Below, piece after piece: positions 11,581 to 23,925 of a stretch of DNA of 64,000 nucleotides (within the stretch, counting starts at the first letter, position 1; each line of letters starts with the position of its first letter). The position numbers and the translations under genes were made by a program. The notes under the pieces are model-generated. The model did no database searches and was not told the origin of the DNA. It saw only the letters and a program-made list of their open reading frames with translations. This stretch comes from Osedax frankpressi (lineage: Eukaryota; Annelida; Polychaeta; Sabellida; Siboglinidae): the NCBI GenBank assembly GCA_964035775.1, contig OZ038317.1, positions 18,369,997-18,433,996 on the forward strand. The letters run 5' to 3'.

Positions 11581-14500
11581 ATGGATGAGTTTATAGTACA
11601 CCGAGTTCGTTTCTTTGAATATGTTCCTTCCTCGATACACTGCATGTCATACGACGCAAATACTTTCAAATTGGCTATTTCGAGGTTTCTTTAAGTCATT
11701 TACTTAAGTTTGATTATAAGTGCCTAATACATCAATAATATATATTTGTTAATTTTCGAATGCATAAATAGTATATGTATAATTCAAGTAAGTTAGGTAT
11801 ATCTCTATATAAATATGTATATAGATGCTCTAAAATTTCACATTAATTCTCTCATTAATTTCAGAGCAAATAATTTTATTGAAATTTGGAATATTGAGAA
11901 TCGTTGGTTTTTAGAAAAGGTTTTATTTATGTGCTTTTTTAGTAAATTACATTTACATCATCAACTTCTACTTTAACTAACTCACTAGAATATATAGTAT
12001 TACAACATTATTATATCATAAATGTATATTAATAATAGATAATAATAATATATAATTATATATATTATAATATAATAATAATATATATTAAATATAATTC
12101 ATTTGTTCACATGTGAGAATATTTTCCAATTAAAATAAATCGTCGTCGCAAACATCTTCAGACCATTCCTCCCGTTGACGTGGAGTCCATCGAAGCGTTA
12201 TGTTGGTGCAAGGGACGCTTGTTCTCCGCGGGACTACACGGCTTCCTAAAGGAGTACGACCTCCAAACTCTCGACGTCAAGGTTTACCCACGTCGGGGTT
12301 AGGTTAGAATCGCCCGTTGACTCTGGCGTCGGCATGCTTGCTATGCAGCGCCGATCGCAATTGAATTAGTTTCGCAAGCGTTAGCTCGGTAGTAAATACG
12401 AAATAGGATTTCAGTCGCGTAGCGGTGAACCACGCAAAATATCGCGATTACATCGAAATCCATTTCCGTTTGATTGCGGTTTAGAAAATGGCGTCGTCCC
12501 ACAACGGAGCAATTTGGTGCATGTCGAAAAATGCTGCGGAAGATCGTATAGCGGTTGGTTGCTTTCTCTACGCCAATAGTATTGTTTACATTCTAATACA
12601 CTAATACTCCATACATCCCTTTACACCCTTGCCCTGCGTTCATTGCTTTCTCTACACCAATAGTATTGTTTACATTCTAATACACTAATACTCCATACTC
12701 TTTACATCCCTTTACACTACTGCCCTGCATTCATTGCTTTCTCTACACCAATAGTATTGTTTACATTCTAATACACTAATACTCCATATTCCTTACATCC
12801 CTTTACACCCTTGCCCTGCGTTCATTGCTTTCTCTACACCAATAGTATTGTTTACATTCTAATACACTAATACTCCATACTCTTTACATCCCTTTACACT
12901 ACTGCCCTGCATTCATTGCTTTCTCTACGCCAATAGTATTGTTTACATTCTAATACACTAATACTCCATACTCTTTACATCCCTTTACACTACTGCCCTG
13001 CGTTCATTGCTTTCTCTACGCCAATAGTATTGTTTGCATTCTAATACACTAATACTCCATACTCTTTACATCCCTTTACACTACTGCCCTGCGTTCATTG
13101 CTTTCTCTACGCCAATAGTATTGTTTACATTCTAATACACTAATACTCCATACTCTTTACATCCCTTTACACTACTGCCCTGCGTTCATTGCTTTCTCTA
13201 CGCCAATAGTATTGTTTGCATTCTAATACACTAATACTCCATACTCCTTACATCCCTTTACACTACTGCCCTGCGTTCATTGCTTTCTCTACAACAATAG
13301 TATTGTTTACATTCTAATACACTAATACTCCATACTCCTTACTTCCCTTTACACTACTGCCCTGCATTCATTGCTTTCTCTACAACAATAGTATTGTTTA
13401 CATTCTAATACACTAATACTCCATACTCCTTACTTCCCTTTACACTACTGCCCTGCGGTCATTGCTTTCTCTACAACAATAGTATTATTTACATTCTAAT
13501 ACACTAATACTCCATACTCCTTACTTCCCTTTACACTACTGCCCTGCATTCATTGCTTTCTCTACACCAATAGTATTATTTACATTCTAATACACTAATA
13601 CTCCATACTCCTTACTTCCCTTTACACTACTGCCCTGCATTCATTGCTTTCTCTACGCCAATAGTATTGTTTACATTCTAATACACTAATACTCCATATT
13701 CCTTACATCCCTTTACACTACTGCCCTGCGTTCATTGCTTTCTCTACACCAATAGTATTGTTTACATTCTAATACACTAATACGCCATACTCCTTACATC
13801 CCTTTACACTACTGCCCTGCATTCATTTCTTTCTCTACGCCAATAGTATTGTTTACATTCTAATACACTAATACTCCATACTCCTTACATCCCTTTACAC
13901 CTATTCTCTATTGCTCGCTTTCTAGTTAGATTCCTATGCATACCTTATATAAATATTTATACCTCCCTATAGAGCATTTAATGCCTTAATACATTACTCA
14001 TTGCTATAAACCTAATGCTACTTAATACCCAATCGACATTTCATAACTATAATCATCTTTTCCATCTTCGCCTCCCGCCTTTATTGTATAACAATTCATA
14101 ACAGGCCTATGTGCGTATGTTATACATCCCTTGCCCACCCGTCCGTACTATACGCCCAAACCCTGTCCTACGAGTTTAGGTCGGAACGGAGGAAGGTGTT
14201 GTTGTGATATTTAAAGTTTCAGAAGACGACGTCGATTACGACCGTTCGTTTGAAAAGCAAGAAGGTTTGCCTGCAACTGTTTTAGCTTTTTTAAGATAGA
14301 ATTAATCAGAACCTAGCGATTTTAGAATTCGTAGTTAAAAATATTGACGCAAAACAATTGATTCGCTCTTAATGACTCATAAAGCTAAACTTCCGTAAAA
14401 GATGTGTAAATTCATACTTAGAATGAAGGATTTTAATATTAATTTGAAAATATTTCATATCTAATATATTAATACAAATATTCCATTGCGGCCATATTAA

Positions 14501-17500
14501 TTTGAATGTGATATTTATTCATTTCTGTATATTGTGAGAATAATAATAGCTAATATATAATATTATAATTGTCAGAAATAAATATAACAACTAATTACTT
14601 TAATAGTTATTACTTAAGATATTAACTAAGCCCAATTTCAACACATAACTAACATGTTACTAAGTAAGTATATTTTAACTAATATCACCCCTGGTACATA
14701 ACTAGTCTTGTCTAGTAATTTCAGCTAATCCCACTCAATGTTATCAGACAACGCCAACACCTCACTCACTTGTTATTAAACCTACCCTAGACCTCGTGTA
14801 AACCAACCAGAATACAATTAAGACCCTCCATCGTATAAACCCTCCGATGGACATTTTATCCCTACCCATGCTGGGGATTATGCCTTCGATTAAGCCCCAC
14901 CAGATGGGGGGCTACATCTACTACTAAGTAATCCCGTACCCTCGACTAGGCCTCCTACTCTACACCCTAAACCTCGTACACCTAAACCTTGGTCCCGCGT
15001 CAACTAGACCCTAAACCTCATACACCTAAACCTCGGTACCGCGTCGACTAGACCCTAAACCTCGTACACCTAAACCTCGGTCCCGCGTCGACTAGACCCT
15101 AAACCTCGTACACCTAAACCTCGGTCCCGCATCGACTAAACCCTAAACCTCGGTCCCGCGTCGACTAAACCCTAAACCTCATACACCTAAACCTCGGTCC
15201 CGCATCGACTAAACCCTATTTACTCCTAACCTAAGCCCCGCCCACAGCGCGTATCTTCGCCTTGGCGTGGAGTGATGAGCCCCATGTCATCGTCACCGGC
15301 TCCGTCGACAACATTCGGGTGTGGAGTGTGTCATCGGGCCGTGCCATCAGGAGAATGAGTTTAGCACGCAGCTCTAACCTACAGGCTAGTGTTAACCTTA
15401 AGTCTAGTGCTAACCTCTAGTCTAGTGATAACCTTAAGTCTAGTGCTAACCTCTAGGCTAGTGCTAACATCAAGTCTTGTTTAGTGCTAACCTCTAATCT
15501 AGTCTATGCTAACCTCTAGTATAGTATATGCTAACATCTAGTCCTTGCTGACCTCTTGTATATGCTAACCTCTATTCTAGTCTACCCTTTAGTCTAGTCT
15601 AACCTTTTGTCTAGTCTAACCTCTAGTCTATGCTAACCTCTAGTCTAGTATAACCTCCGTGTTTGTCTAATTCTAATAATGACTAGTGATATAAATATCT
15701 AAATTCATTTATTATATGTAATAATATTAATTAATATTATAAAATTATGCCTAAATTATTTTCAATAATAAAATACTGTTTTTTTGAAATTATGTTGGTG
15801 ATTGAATTTATTGATTATTATTTTGTAATTCATTGTTAATATAAAATTTAAAAGTTATATTTCCTTTTGTTAAATCAGAATAAGTTAAATATAATTAAAT
15901 AAAAGAATTAACTATGATATTATAAAAAATCTATTTTATAATGATTATAATGATTATATTAATAAACTATAATTATTAATTTTATTATTCTTTTATTAAA
16001 AATTATTTACTAATTTAGATATATAAATTTTGAATAAATTTATAAAGTAATATTACTAAATAACTACATTAAATATGAAATTAACTTTGACCAGTACCGT
16101 AATGATAAAACAATTAAGTATATTGTTATGTAATGATCATATATATAATTATATATATAATAAGTATATCATTATATCCCATATTAGAAAATTACACATG
16201 TCATAATATTTATTCTGATTTATATTTGAATAGGAAACCATTGTCTGGGCAGTAGCTGTGTGTAGGTTAGCCTATAATATATATAATATAGCCTTTTAGT
16301 ATTGTCATATAACATGGTATATAATGTGATTATACTACATTATTCTCACTACCTTATATGTATATAACCGCATGTCTAATCTAAGATGTCCAACAGAGAC
16401 TTCACCATTATCAGCGGGGATAGTCGAGGTATCACTAGTTTCTGGAATGGACACCAGGGTACTCTGATAAAGGTTAATAGAAATTTGTTAACGGTAATAG
16501 ATGTGTTCATTTAATTTGCTGTTATATGTTTATCTTATTTCGTTTGCCATTTCATTATCATTGTAGTTGCTAGGTAACTAGAAATGTATTTAAATGGAGA
16601 TCGTGTACTAACCTGTAACACTTCCTGTCCATACCAGGCCTTCAACTACCACAAGGCTGATGTTCTGACAGTTGCAGTTAATTCTTCTGGCAACGTCGTG
16701 TATTCTGCAGGTATTGATGCTAATATCGTAAAGTTTGAGTATCTTCCTGTCCATAGCAAGGTTTTATACTTTGATTGTTTTACTCGACTATGTTAAATAT
16801 CTCTACTATTATTTATTTCTTATAAACTATCTCCTATTATATAATATTGGTAACTGGTATACATGTATACCAGTATATAACTATTATAATGTATTGAAAC
16901 AAAATGAATTGATTTTTTAATTACCTTAAGGTATTTTATGTTTTCTGCTTATTATTGGTTTAATTATTAATAATAAATAATTTATTAATGAGTCTAAAAC
17001 AATAATTTTAATAAAAAACATAAAACAAAATTGTAGAACTTGAAATAATCTCAAAGAATTTAGGAATTTGTAAGAAAAACTTGAATTTAAAATATTCTAA
17101 ATTTATTTACGATCATTTATATTTTTATGTCTACAAACCATTATAACCTTTATCCAACTCCCCTTTCTATTTCCACTTCCCCTTCCCCTTTCCACCTCCT
17201 CTTTCCACCTCCTCTTTCTACCATTTCTATTCATCTCCTATATAAGCTATTGCAATTTCCACGTACACACCATTATTAGAAACAGCCCACCGCTGTTGAA
17301 ATGATGGACTGCGATGAACGCAATGATGAACTTGAACCTTGGTCCAGATGGATCCGGACCACGGTACACTCTCAGCATACTCATGATATTCGATCTCTTG
17401 TTATCGCAAAGTCGAGGCTTTTCTCCGGAGGTTGGTCAAATCCTATTTTTAATCTTTCCTCTATTTCTAGAAGCATCTGTATTCCTTCCTATTGGTTCTT

Positions 17501-20484
17501 ATACCTTCTTATACCTTCTTATTCCTTCTGATTCCTTCTTATACCTTCTTATTCCTTCTTATTCCTTCTTATTCCTTCTTATTCCTTCTTATTCCTTCTT
17601 ATTCCTTCTTATTCCTTCTTATTCCTTCTTATTCCTTCTTATTCCTTCTTATTCCTTCTTATTCCTTCTTATTCCTTCTTATTCCTTCTTATTCCTTCTT
17701 ATTCCTTCTTATTCCTTCTTATTCCTTCTTATTCCTTCTTATTCCTTCTTATTCCTTCTTATTCCTTCTTATTCCTTCTTATTCCTTCTTATTCCTTCCT
17801 ATTGCTTCTTATTCCTTCTTATCCCTTCTTATTCCTTCTTATTCCTTCTTATTGCTTCTTATTCCTTCTTATTCCTTCTTATTCCTTCTTATTCCTTCCT
17901 ATTGCTATCAAACCCACTACCACTAAGGTTATAAATACATTTTACCACCACCAGGTGTTGACTGCCAGTTGGTTTGCAATGAAGTTCAGGAGAAAACCAA
18001 CCTGAAGAGCAAAAAGAAATTCGCCTCGGTTCCAAATGTTGGTTTATGTTGTTTATTCAATTCGAGGCACTTTCCATTATCTATTGAACACATTTTGTAA
18101 TTGTCTTGTCACTCAGTTTCATTATGAATTCATTACATCATGTTCCTGTTTACAGCCATGCGAAGACGCATGTAATTAAACTTCTAGTAAGTTTTTCGCA
18201 GATTTTGCTGCAGTTAAAAACAGTAATCGCTACTTTAGTGTTTCTTATTTACTGCAACTCAAATCTTGTTATAAGTTACCTACAAAAACAGTAAATTTGT
18301 TTCCGATATATATTTCAAGATTTTAAAATCTCACGAAATTTCTCGATGCGACGATATACATATTGTGAGCCGTGCATTTCATGTCCGGTTTATGAGATAT
18401 AAGACACGAAACTAGAGTGATTCCAGCTAGTTCAAATTGCAAATAACAATGTATTAATTGTCTTATTTCAAACAAACCCCAGGAGAGTTTGGTGCGCATT
18501 GCCAGGAAGATGAATATCATTGTTCTTCAATATGCAAATAAATTAGACGTATGGAGATTGGGACAATCGGATTCGATGTCCGGTCAGTATTAAACGTCCG
18601 CCCACTCTATATGTCCAGTAATTATAATCTAATCATTTATTGTATATATTATAAATGTATTTTCATGTGGATCTAGGTAAATATTCACTTACGCAATATC
18701 TTGAAAGTAAATCCAGCAAACACATTAATAGCTACATGTAGTTAAAAGAAAAGCTGACCTATCCTAAATAAAGAACTAACACAGAATTATATAAAGCATT
18801 ATTAACAATGAAACTCTATTTGGTAGAAAAATAGGGAAATATTATTTTTAAAACTAAATATTCACTTTCAATCTACTTTACAATTCTTGTACAATCTCCT
18901 AACCTATTTATTACTTTAATGAGAATATCACATTAAAGTGAATAATTACACTCCGAATACATATTATATACTTGTGATAGTCTTTGACCTCTCACCCCAT
19001 TGTTCCTAGACAAAGACAAAGAACTCCTGAAACTGACATCTCGACCCGTTCATCTTCTGTCGTTGAAATCGTCTGGTGATCGTCACATCTTGACGTCTGC
19101 CATCAGCGAAGACGCCACTTGGCTTGCCTACACACAAAGTAATGGACTTCGTGTTTTCAAACTGCACTGGGTAAGTGTATGTGTATGTGTGTGTGCGTGT
19201 GTGTGTGTGTGTGTATGTGCATGTGTGTGTGTGTGTGTGTAAGTGTGTGTGTGTGTAGGTGTGTGTGTGTGTGTGTATGTATGTGTGTGTGTGTGTGTAT
19301 GTGCGTGCGTGTGTGCGTGCGTGTGTGTGTGTGTGTGTTTGTGTGCGTGTGACTGTGTGTATGTGCGTGTGTCTGTGTGTGTATGTGTGTGTGTGTATGT
19401 GCGTGCGTGTGAGTGTGACTGTGTGTGCATGTGTGTGTGTGTGACAATTGTATTAGTTTCGTGCCAAAATAATAATAATCATGAAGCAAAAAGCTTTTAG
19501 CTTTTAATATGAAGATGAGTAAGTGAAAGGGATATTAACAATTTTTGTTGATGTTTCATTTAAGTAGATAGATAAATGAAAATATCTTCGTGCCATATTC
19601 CTGTAGTTAGTAGAGATATAAATATAATATAAATATAGTATAAATATAATATAAATATAATATAAATATAATATAAATTTAATATAATATAAATATAATA
19701 TAAATATGATATAAATATAATATAAATATGATATAAATATGATATAAATATAATATAAATATAATTTAAATATAATTTAAATATAATTTAAATATAATAT
19801 AATATAAATAAATATAACAATGTCAATGTCATTACCATTGTTAATACCAATATCATTACTATTGTTAATACCAATGTCATTACCATTGTTAATACCGATA
19901 TCATTACCATTATTAATACCAATTTCATTACCATTGTTAATACCAATGTTAATACCATTGTTAATATCAATATCTATACTAATGTATAATACAAAATAAA
20001 AAACAATAATTATGAATTATAATGAGTGAATTAACATCCAAACGAAAAGAACAAAACAACCTAATTCAAATTAGATAACAATAACTACCAACGCCACCTA
20101 TGTCTTGCTAACCGTCTATTGTTATATGGCGATTTCTAGGAAGATTTAACGAGTAACAAGCCAAAAGTTGTATTGCAACGAGTGAAGGTGACATGCGAAT
20201 ACGAAAGTTTACTGCATCTACAGATTACGGAGACCCACCTGGTGACGCTGACCAAATATGGCAATATACAGGTTAGTTACTTTATCTGTGGTCTGTGCGT
20301 GTGATTTAGGCAGTGACAAGATAATACAAGTAATCACTACAATTAGTAATTCATAGATTCATGTAAATCCTTTATTTAAACATATTGATAATAAATGTTT
20401 TGTAATATATTTAAATGAAATCAATTTAATTAAAATTCAATCGATATTTACACATACACACATACACACACGCACACACACACA

Positions 20485-20516
<32 letters not shown>

Positions 20517-23500
20517 GTTGATCAGTCTGAAACAGGAAGATGAATGTTTAATGGAAATTATAACATTAGGAGTTCCCAAAGGTTATGTAACTTGTTGTCT
20601 TAATTGTTACCTAGGTTACAGTATTCTGCATAATCTTCATCTCACATTACCTTTCTGTTATTCATTAGAACTGAACGTTTGTTTACCTCTTCATTCCTTC
20701 CTTCACAGCTATCTCACTATCACAGCTATCATCTGCCTTACCTCTAAATTCATCTCACCTCAATGCTCCCTCTACTTTAGCTGCCGTCTCTACGGATCAT
20801 GTATCATTCACCCTACTTTACTACTTCACCACCTACTTCACCACCTACTTCACCACCTACTTCGCCACTCACCCCTAACCCTACTTTGGGCACTGTAAAC
20901 ACTGCGAACGCATCTCGTTTTTCTGATTATAATTTCGTGGAGTATGAAAATGTATTTGTTGTATTCACATTGAAAATGCTAAAGTTTTGGATTATTGACC
21001 TTTAGAATGTTTAGAAAAAAGTAATAAGTAAATATTATTTTAAATATTTAAAAAATAATCATATTCTAACCCATTTTCTATACTGAAAATAATGTTTTTA
21101 ATAATTATAGTTTGGTTTTATCTTCGAGAATGAATGTGATTATATAACACTTGTCATATTTTGGATATTATTCATGAAGTATACAAAATTAATTTTATCT
21201 CAAACAAAAATTATAATAATATGAAAATTAAGTATAATTATCAACTCTATCATAATAATAATAATTCATAATATTCAATTATTAATGACAAATCATATTA
21301 AATTTAACAGATTAAATAATTATTAATTTCATTTAATACTAAATGCAGTATGTAGAAACACATCACATTTTTTACTGTTTCCTGATTTTTACCTCACCTC
21401 ACCACCTTACCTCTTCTTTACCTCACCTTATCTTACCTTACCTCATCTCATCATACCTCACCTCAATGAACCAATTTGACCTAACCCACAACCTTACCTT
21501 AACCCACAACCTAACTTCACCGCTTTTTCGCAACCTTACCTTGACCCCTTTTGCCCAACCGTACCTTAACCCATAACCTACATTGACCCGTTTTACCCTA
21601 CCTTACCTTACCCCACAACCTACATTGACCCCTTTTGCCCAACCTTACCTTGACCCCACAACCAAACCCTTATTCCAGAGCTTAAGGGTTGTTTCATTCA
21701 CCAGATGTGCCTATCTAATTGCTACATAGCAGTTGCCTCCCTTCAGGGACATTGCATCATCTACTCTATAGAGAAAAGACAGGTTGTCATTCCCATCTAA
21801 GCCTTTGTTACGTTGTCCAGCGCCATTTTGTAACTAACCTGTTCACCGTTGCAAGATAAATATCAGAAATTTAGTTTATTATAGTTTATTACAGAAATTA
21901 TATTTATAATAATGAATGTTCATTTTTCTTTTGAACTTTATGAAAGTAATTCAAACGATTATCAAATTTTAATTATATAATCCACTCCCCATTATGCAAT
22001 AGTTCCTATTCTTCATCTTATCTGACTTACACACTCCTCCGTGCTCTTAATCTCCCTACTCTCTACTTTAGGTTCTCTGTCGCCTACCCAAGCGCGACTG
22101 CCCTATCTCCGCTATGGTCTTCACTCCATCGGGAAATCAACTGGACGCCTTCTACACCGACAGAAAGGTACCTTGATCCTCCCGAGGTCAAAGGCGAAGG
22201 TTATGCCCTCCCTTAGGGCCGGCATAACTTTCTAGTTTAGTTTTATCGTTAAAAATTCGTCTTAATAAAATATTGAAATTAAATTAACTATCTTAAAACT
22301 GGTGTACAATTTGTCGTATAAAGGTAATAATATGTTTTGTATTCATTTAACATTTCTTATACCGGACTCATTATTATTTCAAATGTAGATGAGGTAATTA
22401 TCAAAATATCTATATAAAATGTGTATTATATTATAAATTTAGAGGGTTTAATCATTTTAAAAGGCCTAATTTACTTCTTTTCTACATAAACTTCTCACTT
22501 TTTACGCCGATCCTGAAATAAATACACTACGCCTTGCAACGCAGCTTGACTCTTAACAAACTTTTACACTTCAAACTCTTTCAAACTTTCACTTTCAACG
22601 TCCGCCCTAAATCTGGTTCAAAGGTCGTCGAGTTCTCCGTGGACACCCACTCCTTCACCGATTGGTCGCGTTCCCTGCCACCGGACTTCCACCCCCAGTG
22701 GCAGTGCAGGCGCGGCGTGGTCACCTCCGCCTTCTATAGGGGGAGCTGCAGTACGCGTCTTTACCTGCAGGATGACTACAGTTTCTGCTACATCGATAAA
22801 ACGCTGGTAAGTGCTTTATCCGGTAAGTTAAGTTTTGTATTCTGAAATATTTCTTTTTTCTTAATAAATTTAGAAAAATGTCTTATCTCTATATTTATTT
22901 TCTTTAATCTACTACAATATTAATATATTCCCTACCGCTTATATAATACGTACGCGCCTTCTCCGCGATGAATCCGTCGCATTCTTCACCGTGTCCACTT
23001 TCTCAACAGCCGATATCGGATAAGAACTCCCCGCTCTTCGACAACAAAAAGAAATTCAATAAAAGGAACCTGAACGCAACCAAATACGCTTTCCATGTAT
23101 CGGATAGATACAAGGTCTACTACATAAAACTACTTTGCATATCTCTCCCTACATTATTATCTATATTCTTCCTAACTCACCAAATTCTTGACCTCCCTCT
23201 ATTCCTTCAGTCGCTCGATTCTAGAACATTTCCTGTTTCCACTCTTTCAATGGAATTATCTATTTATTAATATTACAATATCTTAATAATAATATCCATT
23301 GTATCAAACCAATCAAAACTAAACATTGTACAGATTTAGTCGAAATTGTAGAATTGAACAATTAATTTGTGTATTTGCAAAATAAAACCAAATCAATTAT
23401 AAATTAAACAGTCCGTTATTGATACGACTTTACTGCTAATACAATAACATGATAACAATAGCTCTTTGTTAAATTACATTGGTTTAGTTATCGCGTATTA

Positions 23501-23749
23501 CCCAAGAATCTGGTGAGCCCAGAATTCATAATTGTCGCTACATCGATTAACAATGGCTCTGTTGTGTTTTGCGGTGGACATATATAAATTTCTTGCCTCC
23601 CTTTATAATGACGTCCCTATTTCAAATCTCAGTTCCTAATGCACGTTTCCGCGTGCGAAGACGGAAGTCTGGCGGTCGTGGAGTGTCCTCCGATGAGGAT
23701 CATTGAATCGCTGCCTCCCGCGTTAGCCATGAAGAAGTTCGCCACCTAG
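11581..23749 (+). CDS. UTP4: UTP4 (cirhin), WD40 subunit of the SSU processome
   Basis: UTP4 is a nucleolar double-propeller WD40 protein of the t-UTP/UTPA subcomplex, needed for 18S pre-rRNA transcription and processing. Exons: 11581-11684, 11865-11919, 12162-12281, 12485-12553, 14180-14264, 15248-15390, 16234-16265, 16397-16472, 16638-16760, 17286-17430, 17955-18037, 18156-18186, 18483-18582, 19010-19170, 20140-20271, 20518-20581, 21679-21782, 22072-22167, 22624-22806, 23010-23114, 23633-23749. Diagnostic stretches are MDEFIVHRVRFFEYVPSSIH, EALCW, LFSAGLHGFLKEYDLQ, HTHDIRSL, YANKLDVWRLG, FTDWSRSLP, YSFCYIDKTL and the terminal MKKFAT. Phases agree everywhere except exons 11 to 12, where one base is unexplained. 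Using a donor at 18097 restores the frame and gives 728 aa (human 686). The gene is about 12 kb long mainly because of repeat-filled introns. Confidence 0.95.
12559..13905. repeat. 91-bp tandem array in UTP4 intron 4 (about 15 copies)
   Basis: The unit TTGCTTTCTCTACGCCAATA... repeats every 91 bp with few differences between copies. The first copy begins five bases after the 5' splice site at 12554 (GTTGG then TTGCTTTC), so the array appears to have grown from the donor. Low divergence suggests recent amplification. Confidence 0.97.
14930..15235. repeat. 44-bp CCTAAACCTC tandem array in UTP4 intron 5
   Basis: About six copies of a unit containing CTAGACCCTAAACCTCGTAC and CGGTCCCGCGTCGA, some with internal deletions. 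They end just before the acceptor at 15247. CCCTAAA resembles a telomere motif, but the unit is 44 bp and not telomeric. Confidence 0.9.
15375..15650. repeat. TAACCTCTAGTCTAGTGC array overlapping the end of UTP4 exon 6
   Basis: Degenerate copies of CTAACCTCTAGTCTAGTG continue directly from the exon end, whose last bases (TCTAACCTACAGGCTAGT) match the unit. The splice donor at 15391 (GTTAAC) is therefore inside the array, and the last few codons of exon 6 share its sequence. Confidence 0.85.
15650..16233. other. AT-rich unique intron sequence of UTP4
   Basis: The rest of UTP4 intron 6. No exon, repeat array or RNA gene is visible. Confidence 0.5.
17470..17915. repeat. ATTCCTTCTT decamer array in UTP4 intron 10
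   Basis: More than 40 near-perfect copies of a 10-bp unit fill most of intron 10. Because 10 is not a multiple of 3, the array reads IPSYSFLFL-type repeats in every plus frame. These open frames are artefacts. Confidence 0.97.
19175..19442. repeat. (GT)n microsatellite starting at the UTP4 intron 14 donor
   Basis: An interrupted GT run begins inside the canonical donor GTAAGT at 19171 and continues for about 270 bp with GTAT and GCGT variants. Confidence 0.95.
19615..19980. repeat. Two tandem arrays: ATATAAAT and a 24-bp ATTACCATTGTTAATACCAA unit
   Basis: Copies of AATATAATATAA run to about 19815, then five or more copies of a 24-bp unit with CATTACCATTGTTAATACC, all in UTP4 intron 14. Confidence 0.85.
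20450..20517. repeat. (CA)n tract forming the acceptor region of UTP4 exon 16
   Basis: The intron ends in an almost pure ACAC run directly followed by AG and the exon at 20518 (LISLKQEDE). No conventional pyrimidine tract remains; the CA repeat occupies its place. Confidence 0.9.
21385..21670. repeat. Degenerate CCTTACCTTGACCC repeats in UTP4 intron 16
   Basis: Pyrimidine-rich, loosely repeated units containing ACCTTACC and CAACCTACATTGACCCC precede the acceptor of exon 17 at 21679. Confidence 0.7.
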
Positions 23750-23841
23750 TGACCTCGAGAGTCTCGTCTTCCCTCGGAGACGCGCAAAATTGGAAATTGC
23801 ACATCTCCGTCGTTAAAAGAAAACGAATTATAAATATTGAA

Positions 23842-23847
23842 AATAAA
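23842..23847 (+). promoter_or_regulatory. Poly(A) signal of UTP4
   Basis: AATAAA lies 93 bases after the UTP4 stop and is followed by a T-rich stretch. The neighbouring minus-strand gene has AATAAA complements at 23866-23871 and 23902-23907, so the two 3' ends nearly touch. Confidence 0.6.
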
Positions 23848-23925
23848 TTTTTTTTAAATTACAATTTTATTTTAAAACCCACCAAATTATTAAAACTCGA
23901 TTTTATTGATTCAAGTTATTTGTAG

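Noticed and set aside
14930-15235. Interstitial telomere repeats (CCCTAAA)
   Set aside because: CCCTAAACC occurs once per 44-bp unit and not as a tandem heptamer or hexamer.
17314-17934. A 206-codon Ile-Pro-Ser-Tyr-Ser-Phe repeat protein
   Set aside because: It starts inside UTP4 exon 10 in a shifted frame and runs through the 10-bp intronic array; all three plus frames give similar repeats.
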